Shown here: piece after piece, positions 19,075 through 28,489 of the stretch
How positions within the stretch are numbered: the first letter of the stretch is position 1
Layout: each line of letters begins with the position of its first letter
Origin: Pseudomonas sp. NKUCC02_KPG
GTDB taxonomy: Bacteria; Pseudomonadota; Gammaproteobacteria; Pseudomonadales; Pseudomonadaceae
NCBI RefSeq assembly: GCF_019345465.1
Contig: NZ_JAHKRC010000001.1
Location: forward strand, 496,001-560,000
Direction of reading: 5' to 3'
Length of the DNA stretch: 64,000 nt
The notes under the pieces: model-generated
What the model was told of the DNA's origin: nothing
Database searches by the model: none
Seen by the model: the letters and a program-made list of their open reading frames with translations, nothing else
Made by a program: the position numbers and the translations under genes

Positions 19075-20016
19075 TTATTCTTTTGTCAGGGGGCGAACGC
19101 GAACGCCGCTTTCGAGCGTCGCCAGGTGCGCCGCATCGCTGATACCAAAACCGATTTGAGTGACTGCCATCGCCGCAATGGCCGTGGCGGTTCGCAAGGT
19201 CTGTTCGGGGCTGTGCCCGCTGAGCAAACCGTGGACCATGCCCGCGAGCAACGAGTCGCCTGCCCCCACCGTGCTGGCTACGCTGACCTTGGGCGGCAAT
19301 GCCTGCAAGGCCTCGGCGTGGCTGAACCAGTTCACACCGTCAGCACCGTGGGAAATAACCACGTGTTCAATACCCAGCGCCTGCAAACGAGTGGCCGCTT
19401 CGATCTGGGCCTCAAGGCTGCTGATATCGCTGCCCAAGGCATCACTGAGTTCTTCGGTATTGGGCTTGATCAACCAGGGGCCCGCTACCAAGGCTTCTTT
19501 CAAGGCCTGGCCACTGGTGTCCAGAATCACGTTCAAACCAAGCGCCTTCAAGCGCAGCACCAGATCATGCAGCCACTGCGGGCTCACGCCTTGGGGCAAG
19601 CTGCCGGCCACCACCACTGCATCATGGTCGGGTGCAATTCGATCGAGTATGTCGAGCAAAGCTTGCTGCGCCTGCGGGCTGACCTGCGGCCCAAGCCCAT
19701 TCAGGTCGGTCACGCGACCATCGTCTTCGGCGAGTTTGATATTGCTGCGGGTTTCACCGGGCACGCGGACAAACCCGTCGACAAAGCCACGGCGCTTGAA
19801 CAACGCATCGAATGCTTGCGCATTGTCTTCGCCCAAAAAGCCGCTCACCGTCAGTGTGTGGCCCAGGTCCGCCAGCACTTGCGCGACGTTGATGCCCTTG
19901 CCCGCGGCATGGGTCAGCATCATCGGGCTGCGATTGACCTCGCCCGGCTCCAGATGCCCAAGGCGCACGGTCAAGTCCAGTGCCGGGTTGAGGGTGATGG
20001 TCAGAATGCTGGCCAT
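19075..20016 (-). CDS. fruK: 1-phosphofructokinase
   Basis: PfkB-family sugar kinase of 313 residues that turns fructose 1-phosphate into fructose 1,6-bisphosphate with ATP. The family signatures are seen: N-terminal LNPALDLTV, the GKGINVAQVL substrate segment and the C-terminal TVGAGDSLLAG with the catalytic Asp. The start overlaps the fruB stop by one base (coordinate 20016), indicating coupled translation. It is the middle gene of the fru operon. Confidence 0.95.
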   Translation of the reverse strand: MASILTITLNPALDLTVRLGHLEPGEVNRSPMMLTHAAGKGINVAQVLADLGHTLTVSGFLGEDNAQAFDALFKRRGFVDGFVRVPGETRSNIKLAEDDGRVTDLNGLGPQVSPQAQQALLDILDRIAPDHDAVVVAGSLPQGVSPQWLHDLVLRLKALGLNVILDTSGQALKEALVAGPWLIKPNTEELSDALGSDISSLEAQIEAATRLQALGIEHVVISHGADGVNWFSHAEALQALPPKVSVASTVGAGDSLLAGMVHGLLSGHSPEQTLRTATAIAAMAVTQIGFGISDAAHLATLESGVRVRPLTKE

Positions 20017-22877
20017 TAGAGCGCCTCCACCAATGCACGAACTTCATCCGGACTGCCAACAGTCAAGGCCTGGGCGGCCAGGGTTTTGAGGCGATCCATG
20101 CTCAACTCGCGCACCCGCGCCTTGACTTCAGGGATGCTGCGCGCCGAAACGCTCAGCTCATCCACGCCCAGGCCAACCAGTACAGGCACCGCCAGCGGAT
20201 CAGCGGCCAGTTCGCCGCACACGCCAACCCATTTGCCGTGGGCATGGGCGGCACGGACGGTGATGTCGATCAGTTGCAGCACCGCCGGATGCAGGCCGTC
20301 GGCCTGAGCCGACAGGGTCGGGTGACCACGGTCGATGGCCAGGGTGTACTGGGTCAGGTCGTTGGTGCCGACGCTGAAAAAATCCACTTCCTTGGCCAGC
20401 ACAGGTGCCAGCAAGGCGGCGGACGGCACTTCGATCATGATCCCCAGTTGCAAATCGGCCACCGGAATTTCCAGCCGCAGACGTTCGGTCATGTCGCGAG
20501 CAGCCCGCCATTCGGCCACGCTGCCCACCATCGGAAACATGATGCGCAGCGGGCGGTTGTCTGCCGAGCGCAGCAAAGCGCGCAACTGGCTTTCCATGAC
20601 GTGCGGACGTTGCAGGGTAAGGCGAATACCGCGAACACCCAGAAACGGGTTTTCTTCTTTCTCGATCGGCCAGTACGGCAGCGGCTTGTCGCCACCCACG
20701 TCCAAAGTACGAACCACCAGGGGCCGCCCGTCCAGGCCATCCAGCACGCGGCGGTACTCAGCTTCCTGAGTGGCCTCATCCGGCGCCTGGGAGTGGGCCA
20801 TGAAAATCAGCTCGGTGCGCAACAGGCCAATGCCCTCGGCGCCCTGCTCCACTGCACTGGCGACGCCTTTGCTTTCGCCGATATTGGCAAACACTTCAAC
20901 CGGGTGGCCATCCTGGGTCACGGCCAGTTCGTGGCGCTGAGCAAAAGCGGCCAGCAAGCGCTGTTCGCGGCTGTCGCGCTCCTGGGTGGCACGCTGCAAG
21001 GCGTCGGCATCCGGTGAAACGTGCAAGCGACCGCGCTGGCCATCGATTAACAGCTGAGTGCCCGGCGCCAGTAACAACACGGCTTCGCCTGCCCCCACCA
21101 GCGCCGGAATACCCAGTGCACGAGCGACAATGGCGCTGTGCGCAGTCGCTCCACCGCGGGCGGTCAAAATACCCGCTACCCGTGCCGGATCAAGACGCGC
21201 CACGTCCGACGGGCCCACTTCATCCATCACCAGCACATAGGGCTGGTCAGGTTCGGCCGGGGTTTGCACGCCACACAACTGGGCCAGGACGCGGCGACCG
21301 ATATCCCGCAGATCGGCCGCCCGCTCAGCCAGCAGTGCATCCTGCAAGGACTCTTGCTGGTGTGCAGCGGCTTCGATCACGGACATCCAGGCCGCTTCGG
21401 CACTTTCGCCCTGCTTGAGGCGCGAATCGACTTCGTCTGTCAGTTCCGGGTCGTCGAGCATTTCCTGGTGAGTGATGAAAATTTCGCGAATGGCCTTGGA
21501 CTGACTGCGCGAAATCAGGCCTTCAATGTCCTGACGCACTTCGTTCAAGGCTTTTTGCAGGCGCTCGCGCTCAACCGCTGACGACTCGCCACGCAGCGGG
21601 TAGTCGAAGGTTTGCAACACTTGAATATGGGCCGGGCCAATGGCAATGCCGGGCGAGGCGGCGATGGCCTGCACCACGCTACCGGCAACCGGAGCGGTGA
21701 TCAGCGTGGCAATTTCGGCCACGCTCGGGGCTGCTTCGACCAGGATCGGCAGCGGCTCGACTTCTTCGCCCAGACCGCCTTCGACAGCCGCCAACAGCGC
21801 GGGCAATGCGTCATTGGCAATGCTCGGCTCGGCAACAAACTCCAGCACCTGGCCGCGACGGGCACCGAGGCTGAGCAACTTGCTCAGGCTCTTGGCTGAA
21901 ACTGCCGAGTCCTGCCCGTCAACGATCCTGACGCGGATTTCACCTTCAAAGCTTTTCGCCAGTTGCGCGAGAACCTTGGCCGGGCGCGCATGCAAACCGT
22001 GGGCGTTGGCCAAGGTAATACGGGCGCTCGGCCAGTCAGCCGGCGACTCTGCGCCCAGCACTTCGAGCACCGCACGACGGCTGGTGGCCCGGCCCAATTC
22101 GTGACCGCGACCGGCAATCAGCAACGCGCACAGGCGCTCCAGCAATGCCTGATGGGCTTCGCCCAGGCTGGCCAGGCAAAACAGACCGCTCAGCGGCTGG
22201 CCCAGGTAGCGCATCGGTTTGTCCGGCGTTACAAACGCCAGACCCGGACGCTTGACCGTCTGCTCGCTGTGCAGCCACCACAGGCCATCGCCCAGGGGTA
22301 GCGCATCAACTTGTTGCAGTACGGCGGCAAAGCCATTGCTCACGCAATCGGCCTGGCGCAACAGGCGTGCGCCGCGCCATACCAGCTCTTCGAAGTCATC
22401 CGCGGACACACCCAGGCCAATCATCTGGGCATCCAGCGCCAGTTCCTGGGGAGCGCCCTGGAGCAATTTGAGCAAGGCTTCGGCAGAGCTCGCGCGACGC
22501 AGGGCTTCGCCCAGATCGGTCTCGCCCAGGGCCCGGGTCAACAGTTGCAGCAAGCGCAGGTGCTCGTCGGACTTGGCCGCAATACCAATCGCCAGATACA
22601 CCATTTGCCCATCGCCCCAATCCACCCCCTCGGGGAACTGCAGTAAACGCACCCCCGTGGTGAACACCAGGTCGCGGGTTTCAGGCGTGCCATGGGGGAT
22701 GGCGATACCCTGGCCCAAAAAGGTCGAACCTTGAGCCTCACGCGCTTGCAAGCCGCTCAGATAACCTTCAGCCACCAAGCCATCGGCAACCAGTTTATCG
22801 GCGAGTAATTGCAACGCCGCAGACTTGTCCACAGCCGTCTGGCCCATGGAAATCTGCTCTATGGTGAGCTCGAGCAT
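20016..22877 (-). CDS. fruB: fructose PTS multiphosphoryl transfer protein (EIIA-HPr-EI)
   Basis: Fused cytoplasmic phosphotransferase of 953 residues that passes phosphate from PEP to FruA. EIIA is at the N-terminus with phospho-His62 (IAIPHGTPE), then a linker, an HPr domain at about 283-370 with its His in HGLHARPAK, and enzyme I from about 410 with its His in GGATAHSAIVARALG and a C-terminal PEP-binding barrel (FSVGTNDLTQYTLA). It is first in the operon and carries all general PTS functions needed, as expected in Pseudomonas where fructose is the main PTS sugar. A promoter with a FruR operator lies about 130 bp upstream. Confidence 0.96.
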   Translation of the reverse strand: MLELTIEQISMGQTAVDKSAALQLLADKLVADGLVAEGYLSGLQAREAQGSTFLGQGIAIPHGTPETRDLVFTTGVRLLQFPEGVDWGDGQMVYLAIGIAAKSDEHLRLLQLLTRALGETDLGEALRRASSAEALLKLLQGAPQELALDAQMIGLGVSADDFEELVWRGARLLRQADCVSNGFAAVLQQVDALPLGDGLWWLHSEQTVKRPGLAFVTPDKPMRYLGQPLSGLFCLASLGEAHQALLERLCALLIAGRGHELGRATSRRAVLEVLGAESPADWPSARITLANAHGLHARPAKVLAQLAKSFEGEIRVRIVDGQDSAVSAKSLSKLLSLGARRGQVLEFVAEPSIANDALPALLAAVEGGLGEEVEPLPILVEAAPSVAEIATLITAPVAGSVVQAIAASPGIAIGPAHIQVLQTFDYPLRGESSAVERERLQKALNEVRQDIEGLISRSQSKAIREIFITHQEMLDDPELTDEVDSRLKQGESAEAAWMSVIEAAAHQQESLQDALLAERAADLRDIGRRVLAQLCGVQTPAEPDQPYVLVMDEVGPSDVARLDPARVAGILTARGGATAHSAIVARALGIPALVGAGEAVLLLAPGTQLLIDGQRGRLHVSPDADALQRATQERDSREQRLLAAFAQRHELAVTQDGHPVEVFANIGESKGVASAVEQGAEGIGLLRTELIFMAHSQAPDEATQEAEYRRVLDGLDGRPLVVRTLDVGGDKPLPYWPIEKEENPFLGVRGIRLTLQRPHVMESQLRALLRSADNRPLRIMFPMVGSVAEWRAARDMTERLRLEIPVADLQLGIMIEVPSAALLAPVLAKEVDFFSVGTNDLTQYTLAIDRGHPTLSAQADGLHPAVLQLIDITVRAAHAHGKWVGVCGELAADPLAVPVLVGLGVDELSVSARSIPEVKARVRELSMDRLKTLAAQALTVGSPDEVRALVEAL

Positions 22878-23001
22878 GCGTTCTCCTTTCCGGCGCTCTA
22901 TGGCACCCGGTATTGTTTTGAATTAAGTCAGCTTAGGTCGCTGATCACGGGCTGTGTCTGCGGATGTGTGGCAAGCACATCGCTACCGGGATAAGCACCT
23001 T

Positions 23002-23030
23002 TAAATACGTCTGCTGAAACGTTTAATCAA
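23002..23030 (-). promoter_or_regulatory. sigma-70 promoter of fruBKA
   Basis: On the minus strand TTGATT (23025-23030) and TATTTA (23002-23007) are separated by 17 bases. The FruR operator occupies the spacer and touches the -35 element, a layout typical of repression by blocking RNA polymerase. Confidence 0.65.
23015..23026. promoter_or_regulatory. FruR (Cra) operator
   Basis: TGAAACGTTTAA, the exact complement of the operator TTAAACGTTTCA that I recall for FruR of Pseudomonas putida, and close to the enteric Cra consensus. It sits within the fruB promoter. Confidence 0.85.
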
Positions 23031-23214
23031 GAATACCCGGCACGTTACTGCATAATTGCTCGCGCTTGAAGTCCAACTTGTCGTATTGATGGGTGCTCGC
23101 TGCGGATGTTGCAAAAAAGGCAGGACGCGAAGGGCAGACGATGGTCGGCTGCCTTTATCGGTTAGGATTGGCCAAAATGTCGACATGTACTACAAAAAAT
23201 AAGGAATTTTCGGC

Positions 23215-24210
23215 GTGAAGCTCAGTGATATCGCTCATTTGGCAGGTGTTTCCGTAACCACGGCCAGCTATGTCATCAATGGAAAAGCCGAGCAGCAGCG
23301 CATCAGCAGCAGCACGGTCGAGCGCGTACGCGCTGTGGTCGAGGAACACGGCTTTACCCCCAACCCGCAAGCGGCCGGACTGCGCAGCCGGCACACGCGC
23401 ACCTTGGGGTTTATCCTCCCGGACCTTGAAAACCCGAGTTATGCCCGCCTGGCCAAGCAACTCGAACAAGGCGCCCGTGCCCGGGGCTATCAGTTGCTGA
23501 TCGCCAGCTCCGACGATGCCCCGGAAAGTGAGCGCCAGTTGCTCAAGCTGTTTCGTGCCCGCCGTTGCGACGCCCTGTTCGTGGCCAGTTGCTTGCCCGA
23601 AGAAGATAACAGCTACCGCCAGTTGCAAGACCTGGGCATGCCGATCATTGCCATTGACCGGACGATGGAGCCGGAGCGTTTTTGTTCGGTTATCAGTGAT
23701 GACTGCGAAGCCAGCCTGCAATTGACCCGCAGCCTGTTACAGCCATTGCCCCGGCAGATTGTATTGATCGGCGCCCGTCCTGAACTGAGCGTCAGTCAGG
23801 CCCGTGAAGCCGGGTTCAAACAGGCTGTCGAAGGGTTTGAAGGCGAAGTCCTGATTGAACACGGCGCGGCCTTCAGCCGCGAATGTGGACGCCGGATCAT
23901 CGATGAATTGCTGGCGCGTCAGGGGCACTTCCCGGATGCGCTGATCACGACCTCATACGTGCTATTGCAGGGGATGTTCGACGCATTGCTGGAGCACCCG
24001 ACCCAGCGGCCGCCCTTGCGCCTGGCCACCTTTGGTGACACACAGTTGCTGGACTTCCTGCCGCTGCCCGTCAATGCCATGGGCCAGCAACACAAACTGA
24101 TCGCCGAAACAGCCCTGAACCTGGCGCTGGCAGCCATTGAAGAGCAGAACTACGTGCCCGGCATTCATGCGATCGCACGTAATTTCAAACAGCGCATCCA
24201 TCAGGCCTGA
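23215..24210 (+). CDS. fruR: LacI-family fructose operon regulator
   Basis: Repressor of 331 residues (also called Cra). The LacI helix-turn-helix is at residues 1-50 (MKLSDIAHLAGVSVTTASYV), followed by a sugar-phosphate-binding core. GTG 23215 is chosen because AAGGAA lies about 9 bases upstream and the HTH begins at once. It is divergent from fruBKA with a matching operator between, so local control of the fru operon in response to fructose 1-phosphate is likely. A tatD-like gene follows after 2 bp in the same operon. Confidence 0.94.
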   Translation: MKLSDIAHLAGVSVTTASYVINGKAEQQRISSSTVERVRAVVEEHGFTPNPQAAGLRSRHTRTLGFILPDLENPSYARLAKQLEQGARARGYQLLIASSDDAPESERQLLKLFRARRCDALFVASCLPEEDNSYRQLQDLGMPIIAIDRTMEPERFCSVISDDCEASLQLTRSLLQPLPRQIVLIGARPELSVSQAREAGFKQAVEGFEGEVLIEHGAAFSRECGRRIIDELLARQGHFPDALITTSYVLLQGMFDALLEHPTQRPPLRLATFGDTQLLDFLPLPVNAMGQQHKLIAETALNLALAAIEEQNYVPGIHAIARNFKQRIHQA

Positions 24211-24212
24211 GC

Positions 24213-25007
24213 ATGCAGTTGATCGACACCCACACCCACCTCGACTTCCCGGACTTTGACGCTGACCGCCCGCAGTTACTGGCGCGCAGTCGAGCGTTGG
24301 GTGTTGAAAAAATGGTGGTGCTGGGGGTCTATCAGAGCAATTGGCAGCGATTGTGGGATCTGGTGCAAACCGACAGCCAGCTGTATGCCGCCTTTGGCTT
24401 GCACCCGGTGTACCTCAACGATCATCGTCCTGAGCAGGTGATTGAGCTCGAGCAATGGCTGAGCCGCCTGGCGGGGCATCCGCAGTTATGTGCTGTGGGT
24501 GAAATCGGCCTGGACTACTTTCTTCCCGAGCTCGACCGTGACGGCCAGCAAACGCTGTTTGAAGCGCAGCTGCAATTGGCCGCCGACTTTCAACAGCCCG
24601 CCCTGCTCCACGTCAGGCGCAGCCATGCTCAGGTGATTGCGACACTGAAGCGCTTGCGGCTAAAGCGCGGCGGGATTGTTCATGCATTTGCAGGCAGTCG
24701 CGAAGAAGCCCGCGAATATATCAAGCTGGGATTCAAACTGGGTCTGGGTGGCGCGGCCACCTGGCCGCAGGCCTTGCGCCTGCGCAAAGTGATCGCCGAT
24801 TTGCCGCTGGACGCCCTGGTGCTGGAAACCGACGCCCCCGACATGGCGCCTGCCATGCACCCCAACCAGCGCAACAGCCCGGAGTACCTGCCCGATATTT
24901 GCCAGGCACTGGCCGAGGTGATGGGCATCAGCCCGGAGCGTTTAGCCGAGGCCACTACGGCTAATGCCTGTGAAGTCTTTGGCTGGTCCCAAACCTGTAG
25001 TCACTGA
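24213..25007 (+). CDS. TatD-family metal-dependent hydrolase
   Basis: Hydrolase of 264 residues with a TIM-barrel metal site: DTHTHLDF (His7, His9), GEIGLDY (Glu), LHVRRSH, HAFAGS and ETDAPDM. TatD-family members act as 3'-5' DNases or deacylases. It starts 2 bp after fruR, so it is co-transcribed with it. The last codons (Cys-Ser-His) and the stop are supplied by the left arm of a REP element that begins at about 24996, so the C-terminus has been altered by the repeat. Catalytic residues are intact. Confidence 0.9.
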   Translation: MQLIDTHTHLDFPDFDADRPQLLARSRALGVEKMVVLGVYQSNWQRLWDLVQTDSQLYAAFGLHPVYLNDHRPEQVIELEQWLSRLAGHPQLCAVGEIGLDYFLPELDRDGQQTLFEAQLQLAADFQQPALLHVRRSHAQVIATLKRLRLKRGGIVHAFAGSREEAREYIKLGFKLGLGGAATWPQALRLRKVIADLPLDALVLETDAPDMAPAMHPNQRNSPEYLPDICQALAEVMGISPERLAEATTANACEVFGWSQTCSH

Positions 25008-25144
25008 CGAGCCGTGCGAGGCTGCGATCGGCTGCGCAGCAGTCGCAAAACCATGCGCCCCGGTGATTCAGGCATACCGCCCTTACAGGGCTTGCGACCG
25101 CTTCGCGCTCGAACGCAGCCTCGCACGGCTCGTCAGCGACTACA
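24996..25144. repeat. REP-type inverted repeat overlapping the tatD stop
   Basis: Arms of about 30 bases: TGTAGTCACTGACGAGCCGT at 24996 and ACGGCTCGTCAGCGACTACA ending at 25144. The inner part holds a second pair of weaker arms, so two elements may be stacked. Same family as those at 811 and 14522. Confidence 0.8.
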
Positions 25145-25169
25145 GAGCATCAACAGGGACCGTGTGATG

Positions 25170-26006
25170 TCAGAGCAGCAACGCCCACACCGCAAAACAC
25201 GCATACCAAAGCACCGCCGCGCGCAGCAACAAGGCCCAGAGGGTGTCGAGACTGCCCACACCTTCAGGCCCGGCCTGTGGCGCGGGGATTTCGGCAGCGG
25301 CACAGCCAGCCTTGTTGATCAGTTGCGCGGCGCTGATGTCCCAACTCAGCAGCTCATGCAGCATCACTCGACTGACCGCTGCGAAGTTGCCTACCAGCGC
25401 AAAACTCGCGGCCAGCAGCCGTACCGGCAACCAGTCAAAGGCATGACGCAACTGCCCGGCACGTTCGACCAGTGCCGGATTCTGGCTGTGCTCTGCCGCC
25501 AGGGCCAGCAAGCGATAGCTCAAGACCACCACAGGCCCCAGCAGGAAATACCAGAAAATCACCGCAAAAAAGCTCTGGTAGGCCTGCCACAACAAATGCC
25601 CCTGCACCTTCTCCAGCAATTGCTCGCCGCTGTCGGCACTGACGCCCAGATCACGCTCGGCAACATGGGCAGCCGCCTGCAAGTCGCCACGCCGCCAGGC
25701 GTCGCGAAACGGCCCGAGCCCGCCCAGCAAGTCGCCGCGCCCCAGGCTGTAAATCACCACCAGCAGGTGGATCGGCAGCGCCAACAGGCCATAAGCCACA
25801 GGGTGCAGCACCACCAGGAGCAGGCCCAACACGGCTGCAGGCAATGCAATCAGGATGAACAACACCCACCAGGGTTTATTGCCAAGGCCGGGACTGGCTT
25901 CGAGCTTGTGCAACTCGCGCAGCCAGCCACCGTCACATTGCAGGCGCTGACGCAAACCCGAGAACTTCTCGACCAGAATCGCCAGCAGTAACACCACAAA
26001 ACTCAT
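25170..26006 (-). CDS. ampE: regulatory signalling modulator protein AmpE
   Basis: Inner-membrane protein of 278 residues with about four hydrophobic helices (one near the start, MSFVVLLLAILVEKFSG, others near 45-85, 135-165 and the C-terminus). AmpE proteins are linked to beta-lactamase induction and peptidoglycan sensing but their biochemical role is unclear. ATG 26006 is chosen since it overlaps the ampD stop (ATGA) and gives the usual length; the longer frame to 26051 lies inside ampD. Confidence 0.92.
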   Translation of the reverse strand: MSFVVLLLAILVEKFSGLRQRLQCDGGWLRELHKLEASPGLGNKPWWVLFILIALPAAVLGLLLVVLHPVAYGLLALPIHLLVVIYSLGRGDLLGGLGPFRDAWRRGDLQAAAHVAERDLGVSADSGEQLLEKVQGHLLWQAYQSFFAVIFWYFLLGPVVVLSYRLLALAAEHSQNPALVERAGQLRHAFDWLPVRLLAASFALVGNFAAVSRVMLHELLSWDISAAQLINKAGCAAAEIPAPQAGPEGVGSLDTLWALLLRAAVLWYACFAVWALLL

Positions 26007-26566
26007 TGCTTCTCTCCTGTGTGCTGCAACGCGCTGCGAAAGCGCATCCAATCAAAAGCCGGCCCCGGATCCGTCTTGCGCCCCGGTGCAACGTCGCTAT
26101 GACCACATATCCTGTGGGGGGTGATATCGGGAAAAGCCGCCTGCAATTGCCGGCTCAAGGCTGTCAACGCCTGATACTGCGCATCCGTGAAGGGCAGCTC
26201 ATCGGTGCCCTCAAGTTCAATGCCCAGGGAAAAGTCATTGCAGGTCTCTCGCCCTTCAAAGCTCGAAACCCCCGCATGCCATGCACGATCAAGGCAGGAG
26301 ACAAACTGTGTCACAGTCCCATCTCGCTCGATCAGGAAGTGCGCACTCACTTTCAAGTCCGCAATGCCTTCAAAGTAAGGGTGTTCTGTGACGTCCAGTC
26401 GGTTCTGGAAGAATTCCTGAACCTTGCCGGTGGCGAACTGCCCGGGGGGCAAGCTGATGTTGTGGATAACCAGCAGGGAGATTTCGTCACTAGGGCGCGC
26501 ATTGAAGTTGGGGGACGGACAATGGCGCACTCCTTGAAACCAGCCGCTCGCGGGGTCCAATTGCAT
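26003..26566 (-). CDS. ampD: 1,6-anhydro-N-acetylmuramoyl-L-alanine amidase
   Basis: Cytoplasmic zinc amidase of 187 residues that removes the stem peptide from anhydro-muropeptides during cell-wall recycling and so keeps AmpR-controlled beta-lactamase genes silent. Zinc ligands His35, His156 and Asp166 and catalytic Glu117 align with the known enzyme. Start 26566 (MQLDPASGW) is preferred over 26587 from family comparison. Translationally coupled to ampE. No lesion is seen, so derepression by ampD loss is not expected here. Confidence 0.95.
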   Translation of the reverse strand: MQLDPASGWFQGVRHCPSPNFNARPSDEISLLVIHNISLPPGQFATGKVQEFFQNRLDVTEHPYFEGIADLKVSAHFLIERDGTVTQFVSCLDRAWHAGVSSFEGRETCNDFSLGIELEGTDELPFTDAQYQALTALSRQLQAAFPDITPHRICGHSDVAPGRKTDPGPAFDWMRFRSALQHTGEKQ

Positions 26567-26649
26567 ACAGGCTCCTTCAACAGGCAAAACGAAAGGCCCA
26601 GTATGCCGCGATGAGCGCGCCGATGGGGAGCAATCTGCGTACTACCCGT

Positions 26650-28143
26650 CTACTCCGGGCTGGACTGACGCAGACTGTCTATTACCGACTCCAGCGCCCG
26701 GTCAATCAATAAGCGGTCGTCGAGCGGCAAAACAGTCCCGTTGCGCAGCTGGACGATCAGATCGGTGCGGTTTCTTTCCATCACCTTGGCCCCGATGCGA
26801 TTGACAAAAACATGCGTGCCGCCGGGCTCCAGGATCGTAATCAGCTTGCAACGCAGGGATGTGTTGTCGTCTTCCTGGAGTTCGATCCAGGTGCCGATAC
26901 GCAACTGGCTGACCAGCAACAACCCAAGGTGGCCCTGCTCATCAAGAACGGGCAAGGGCAATGTCTGCGGCTCGGGTTCAAACGTGGGGCAACTGCGAGC
27001 CTGCGCCGCATCACGGGTGCGCTGCTCAAGCAACTCACTGCGGCTGTATTCGCCGCGGGTAAACATCAAAAAGTCATGCAGCAACGATTCAAGCAGCGCC
27101 GGGTTATTGCCCGCATACCGCACCAGTTGCAGTACCACGTGCTCGATTTTGCGATACAGCAGGTCGTTGCAGTGATCGGCACTCTCGCCACAGCCAATGG
27201 CGGCGCCAGCGATCACATTGAGCAAGCGACGGGCCGGGTGGCTGTCACAACTGAAAAAGTTCTGATCGCTCTGGGCGATCTGCAGCACCGGTTCGCGCAA
27301 CAGTCCCAGCAGCTTTCTCAACGCAGGTGACAGGTTCCGGTCATCGCGGATGTAATCGAATAACAGCCCTACCAGGTAGCTCGCATTTTCACCGGTATCG
27401 GGTAATTCCTGCGCAAGGGCACCGGCTTTCACTGCGCAGCACGAGGTCTTTTCCGATAGGTCGGGTAACACACCCGTGGCGATCAACAACTGGTTTGCAT
27501 CGGCGTACAGATGCTCGGTCCTGCTGAGCAGGTACTTCTCGAACAGGCGCAGCATGATGAGCTTGACCTTGATGTCCACGCCCTGATCCCGCTCGGCCTG
27601 CAAAAAGTACTCGCACAGCCGGGCCGGGCCCAGGGGGTTGTTCTGCTCATCCAGGGGGATGCAACTTAGGGTATTGAGACGAGTGCTCAACTGGCACAGG
27701 GCCAACTGGTTGCGGTTCAGCACCCGCGTCACCATTGCACTGGTCACTTGAGCCCGCTCAAGGTCATTGGCCATCAGTGAGAACGCAGCCTGTGCCGGGG
27801 CGCCAGCCTGTAGCGTGGGCTCACTGACATCGGGCCGGGTCAGACTGACAAAGGCATCAAACAGGTGCTCAAGAAAGCCGCGTTCAATGTGTTTGCGCTT
27901 GAGCCGCACATCGCGCATGGCTTCAAAAAACAGGCTCTGCTCGGTATCGCTTTGAGCCTTGTCGGCCATTTCAAACAAGGTTTCATCGGCATTGTCGAAC
28001 AGCGCCTGCAATTCGATCCTGAGCTGCTGAGCGGCTTTGTCATGAACCTGCAGCAGGATCACAGGCAGGCGGGCAAGTGGCGAATGCATCGCCAACTCAG
28101 TGGCGGTCCTGTGCACAGGCCCCACTTTCCCGTCATTTTGCAT
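26650..28143 (-). CDS. DUF1631 family protein
   Basis: Protein of 497 residues that I place in the DUF1631 family of uncharacterised Pseudomonas proteins. It is helical, acidic and soluble by appearance, with no signal peptide. The C-terminal part (about 400-470, GTWIELQEDDNTSLRCKLI) looks like a small beta domain of PilZ-like type. Start 28143 is chosen because AGGGAGG lies 5-6 bases upstream; the frame extends to 28200. It sits between ampD and nadC, as in P. aeruginosa. Function unknown; signalling through the C-terminal domain is only a suggestion. Confidence 0.7.
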   Translation of the reverse strand: MQNDGKVGPVHRTATELAMHSPLARLPVILLQVHDKAAQQLRIELQALFDNADETLFEMADKAQSDTEQSLFFEAMRDVRLKRKHIERGFLEHLFDAFVSLTRPDVSEPTLQAGAPAQAAFSLMANDLERAQVTSAMVTRVLNRNQLALCQLSTRLNTLSCIPLDEQNNPLGPARLCEYFLQAERDQGVDIKVKLIMLRLFEKYLLSRTEHLYADANQLLIATGVLPDLSEKTSCCAVKAGALAQELPDTGENASYLVGLLFDYIRDDRNLSPALRKLLGLLREPVLQIAQSDQNFFSCDSHPARRLLNVIAGAAIGCGESADHCNDLLYRKIEHVVLQLVRYAGNNPALLESLLHDFLMFTRGEYSRSELLEQRTRDAAQARSCPTFEPEPQTLPLPVLDEQGHLGLLLVSQLRIGTWIELQEDDNTSLRCKLITILEPGGTHVFVNRIGAKVMERNRTDLIVQLRNGTVLPLDDRLLIDRALESVIDSLRQSSPE

Positions 28144-28489
28144 CCTGGCCTCCCTGAAGGGTCTCTTCGCTTGCCAGTGAACGCTCGTGGTCAGAGCCAT
28201 TTTTAACGCTCACAAACAGAAGCCGGCAGTGGCGCATGCACTGGCCGGTGTATCGAAATTAAGGCAATGGCTATACGTCAAACCTATGGCGCCAATCCAA
28301 AGGCGGATTATCTTGCAAAAGAAGGCGCTTGTACCAGTGGACTCTGCATTTGAATGACCAAGGGTGAGTATTAATGTTCAAAGTGCCGAAAGAAGCACAT
28401 TGCAGGCATTTGCTTGTGACTCTGCGCACACCTTGGGTTCGCCAGCGGCATGGCCCTATAATCGGCGCACTTTGTTTGTGGAGCTCGTT
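28144..28489. other. intergenic region between the DUF1631 gene and nadC
   Basis: About 346 bp without a gene. It holds an imperfect palindrome at 28223-28248 (arms CCGGCAGTG and CACTGGCCGG) and the nadC promoter at its right end. Confidence 0.5.
28433..28462 (+). promoter_or_regulatory. sigma-70 promoter of nadC
   Basis: TTGGGT (28433-28438), 18-base spacer, TATAAT (28457-28462), about 28 bases before the nadC start. The -10 is perfect; the -35 is moderate. Confidence 0.6.

Larger units (their letters stand above)
22878..23214. other. divergent fruB-fruR control region
   Basis: A gap of 337 bp without a gene. It contains the fruB promoter with embedded operator (23002-23030) and, further right, the fruR leader. 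No second clear operator was found near fruR. Confidence 0.6.
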
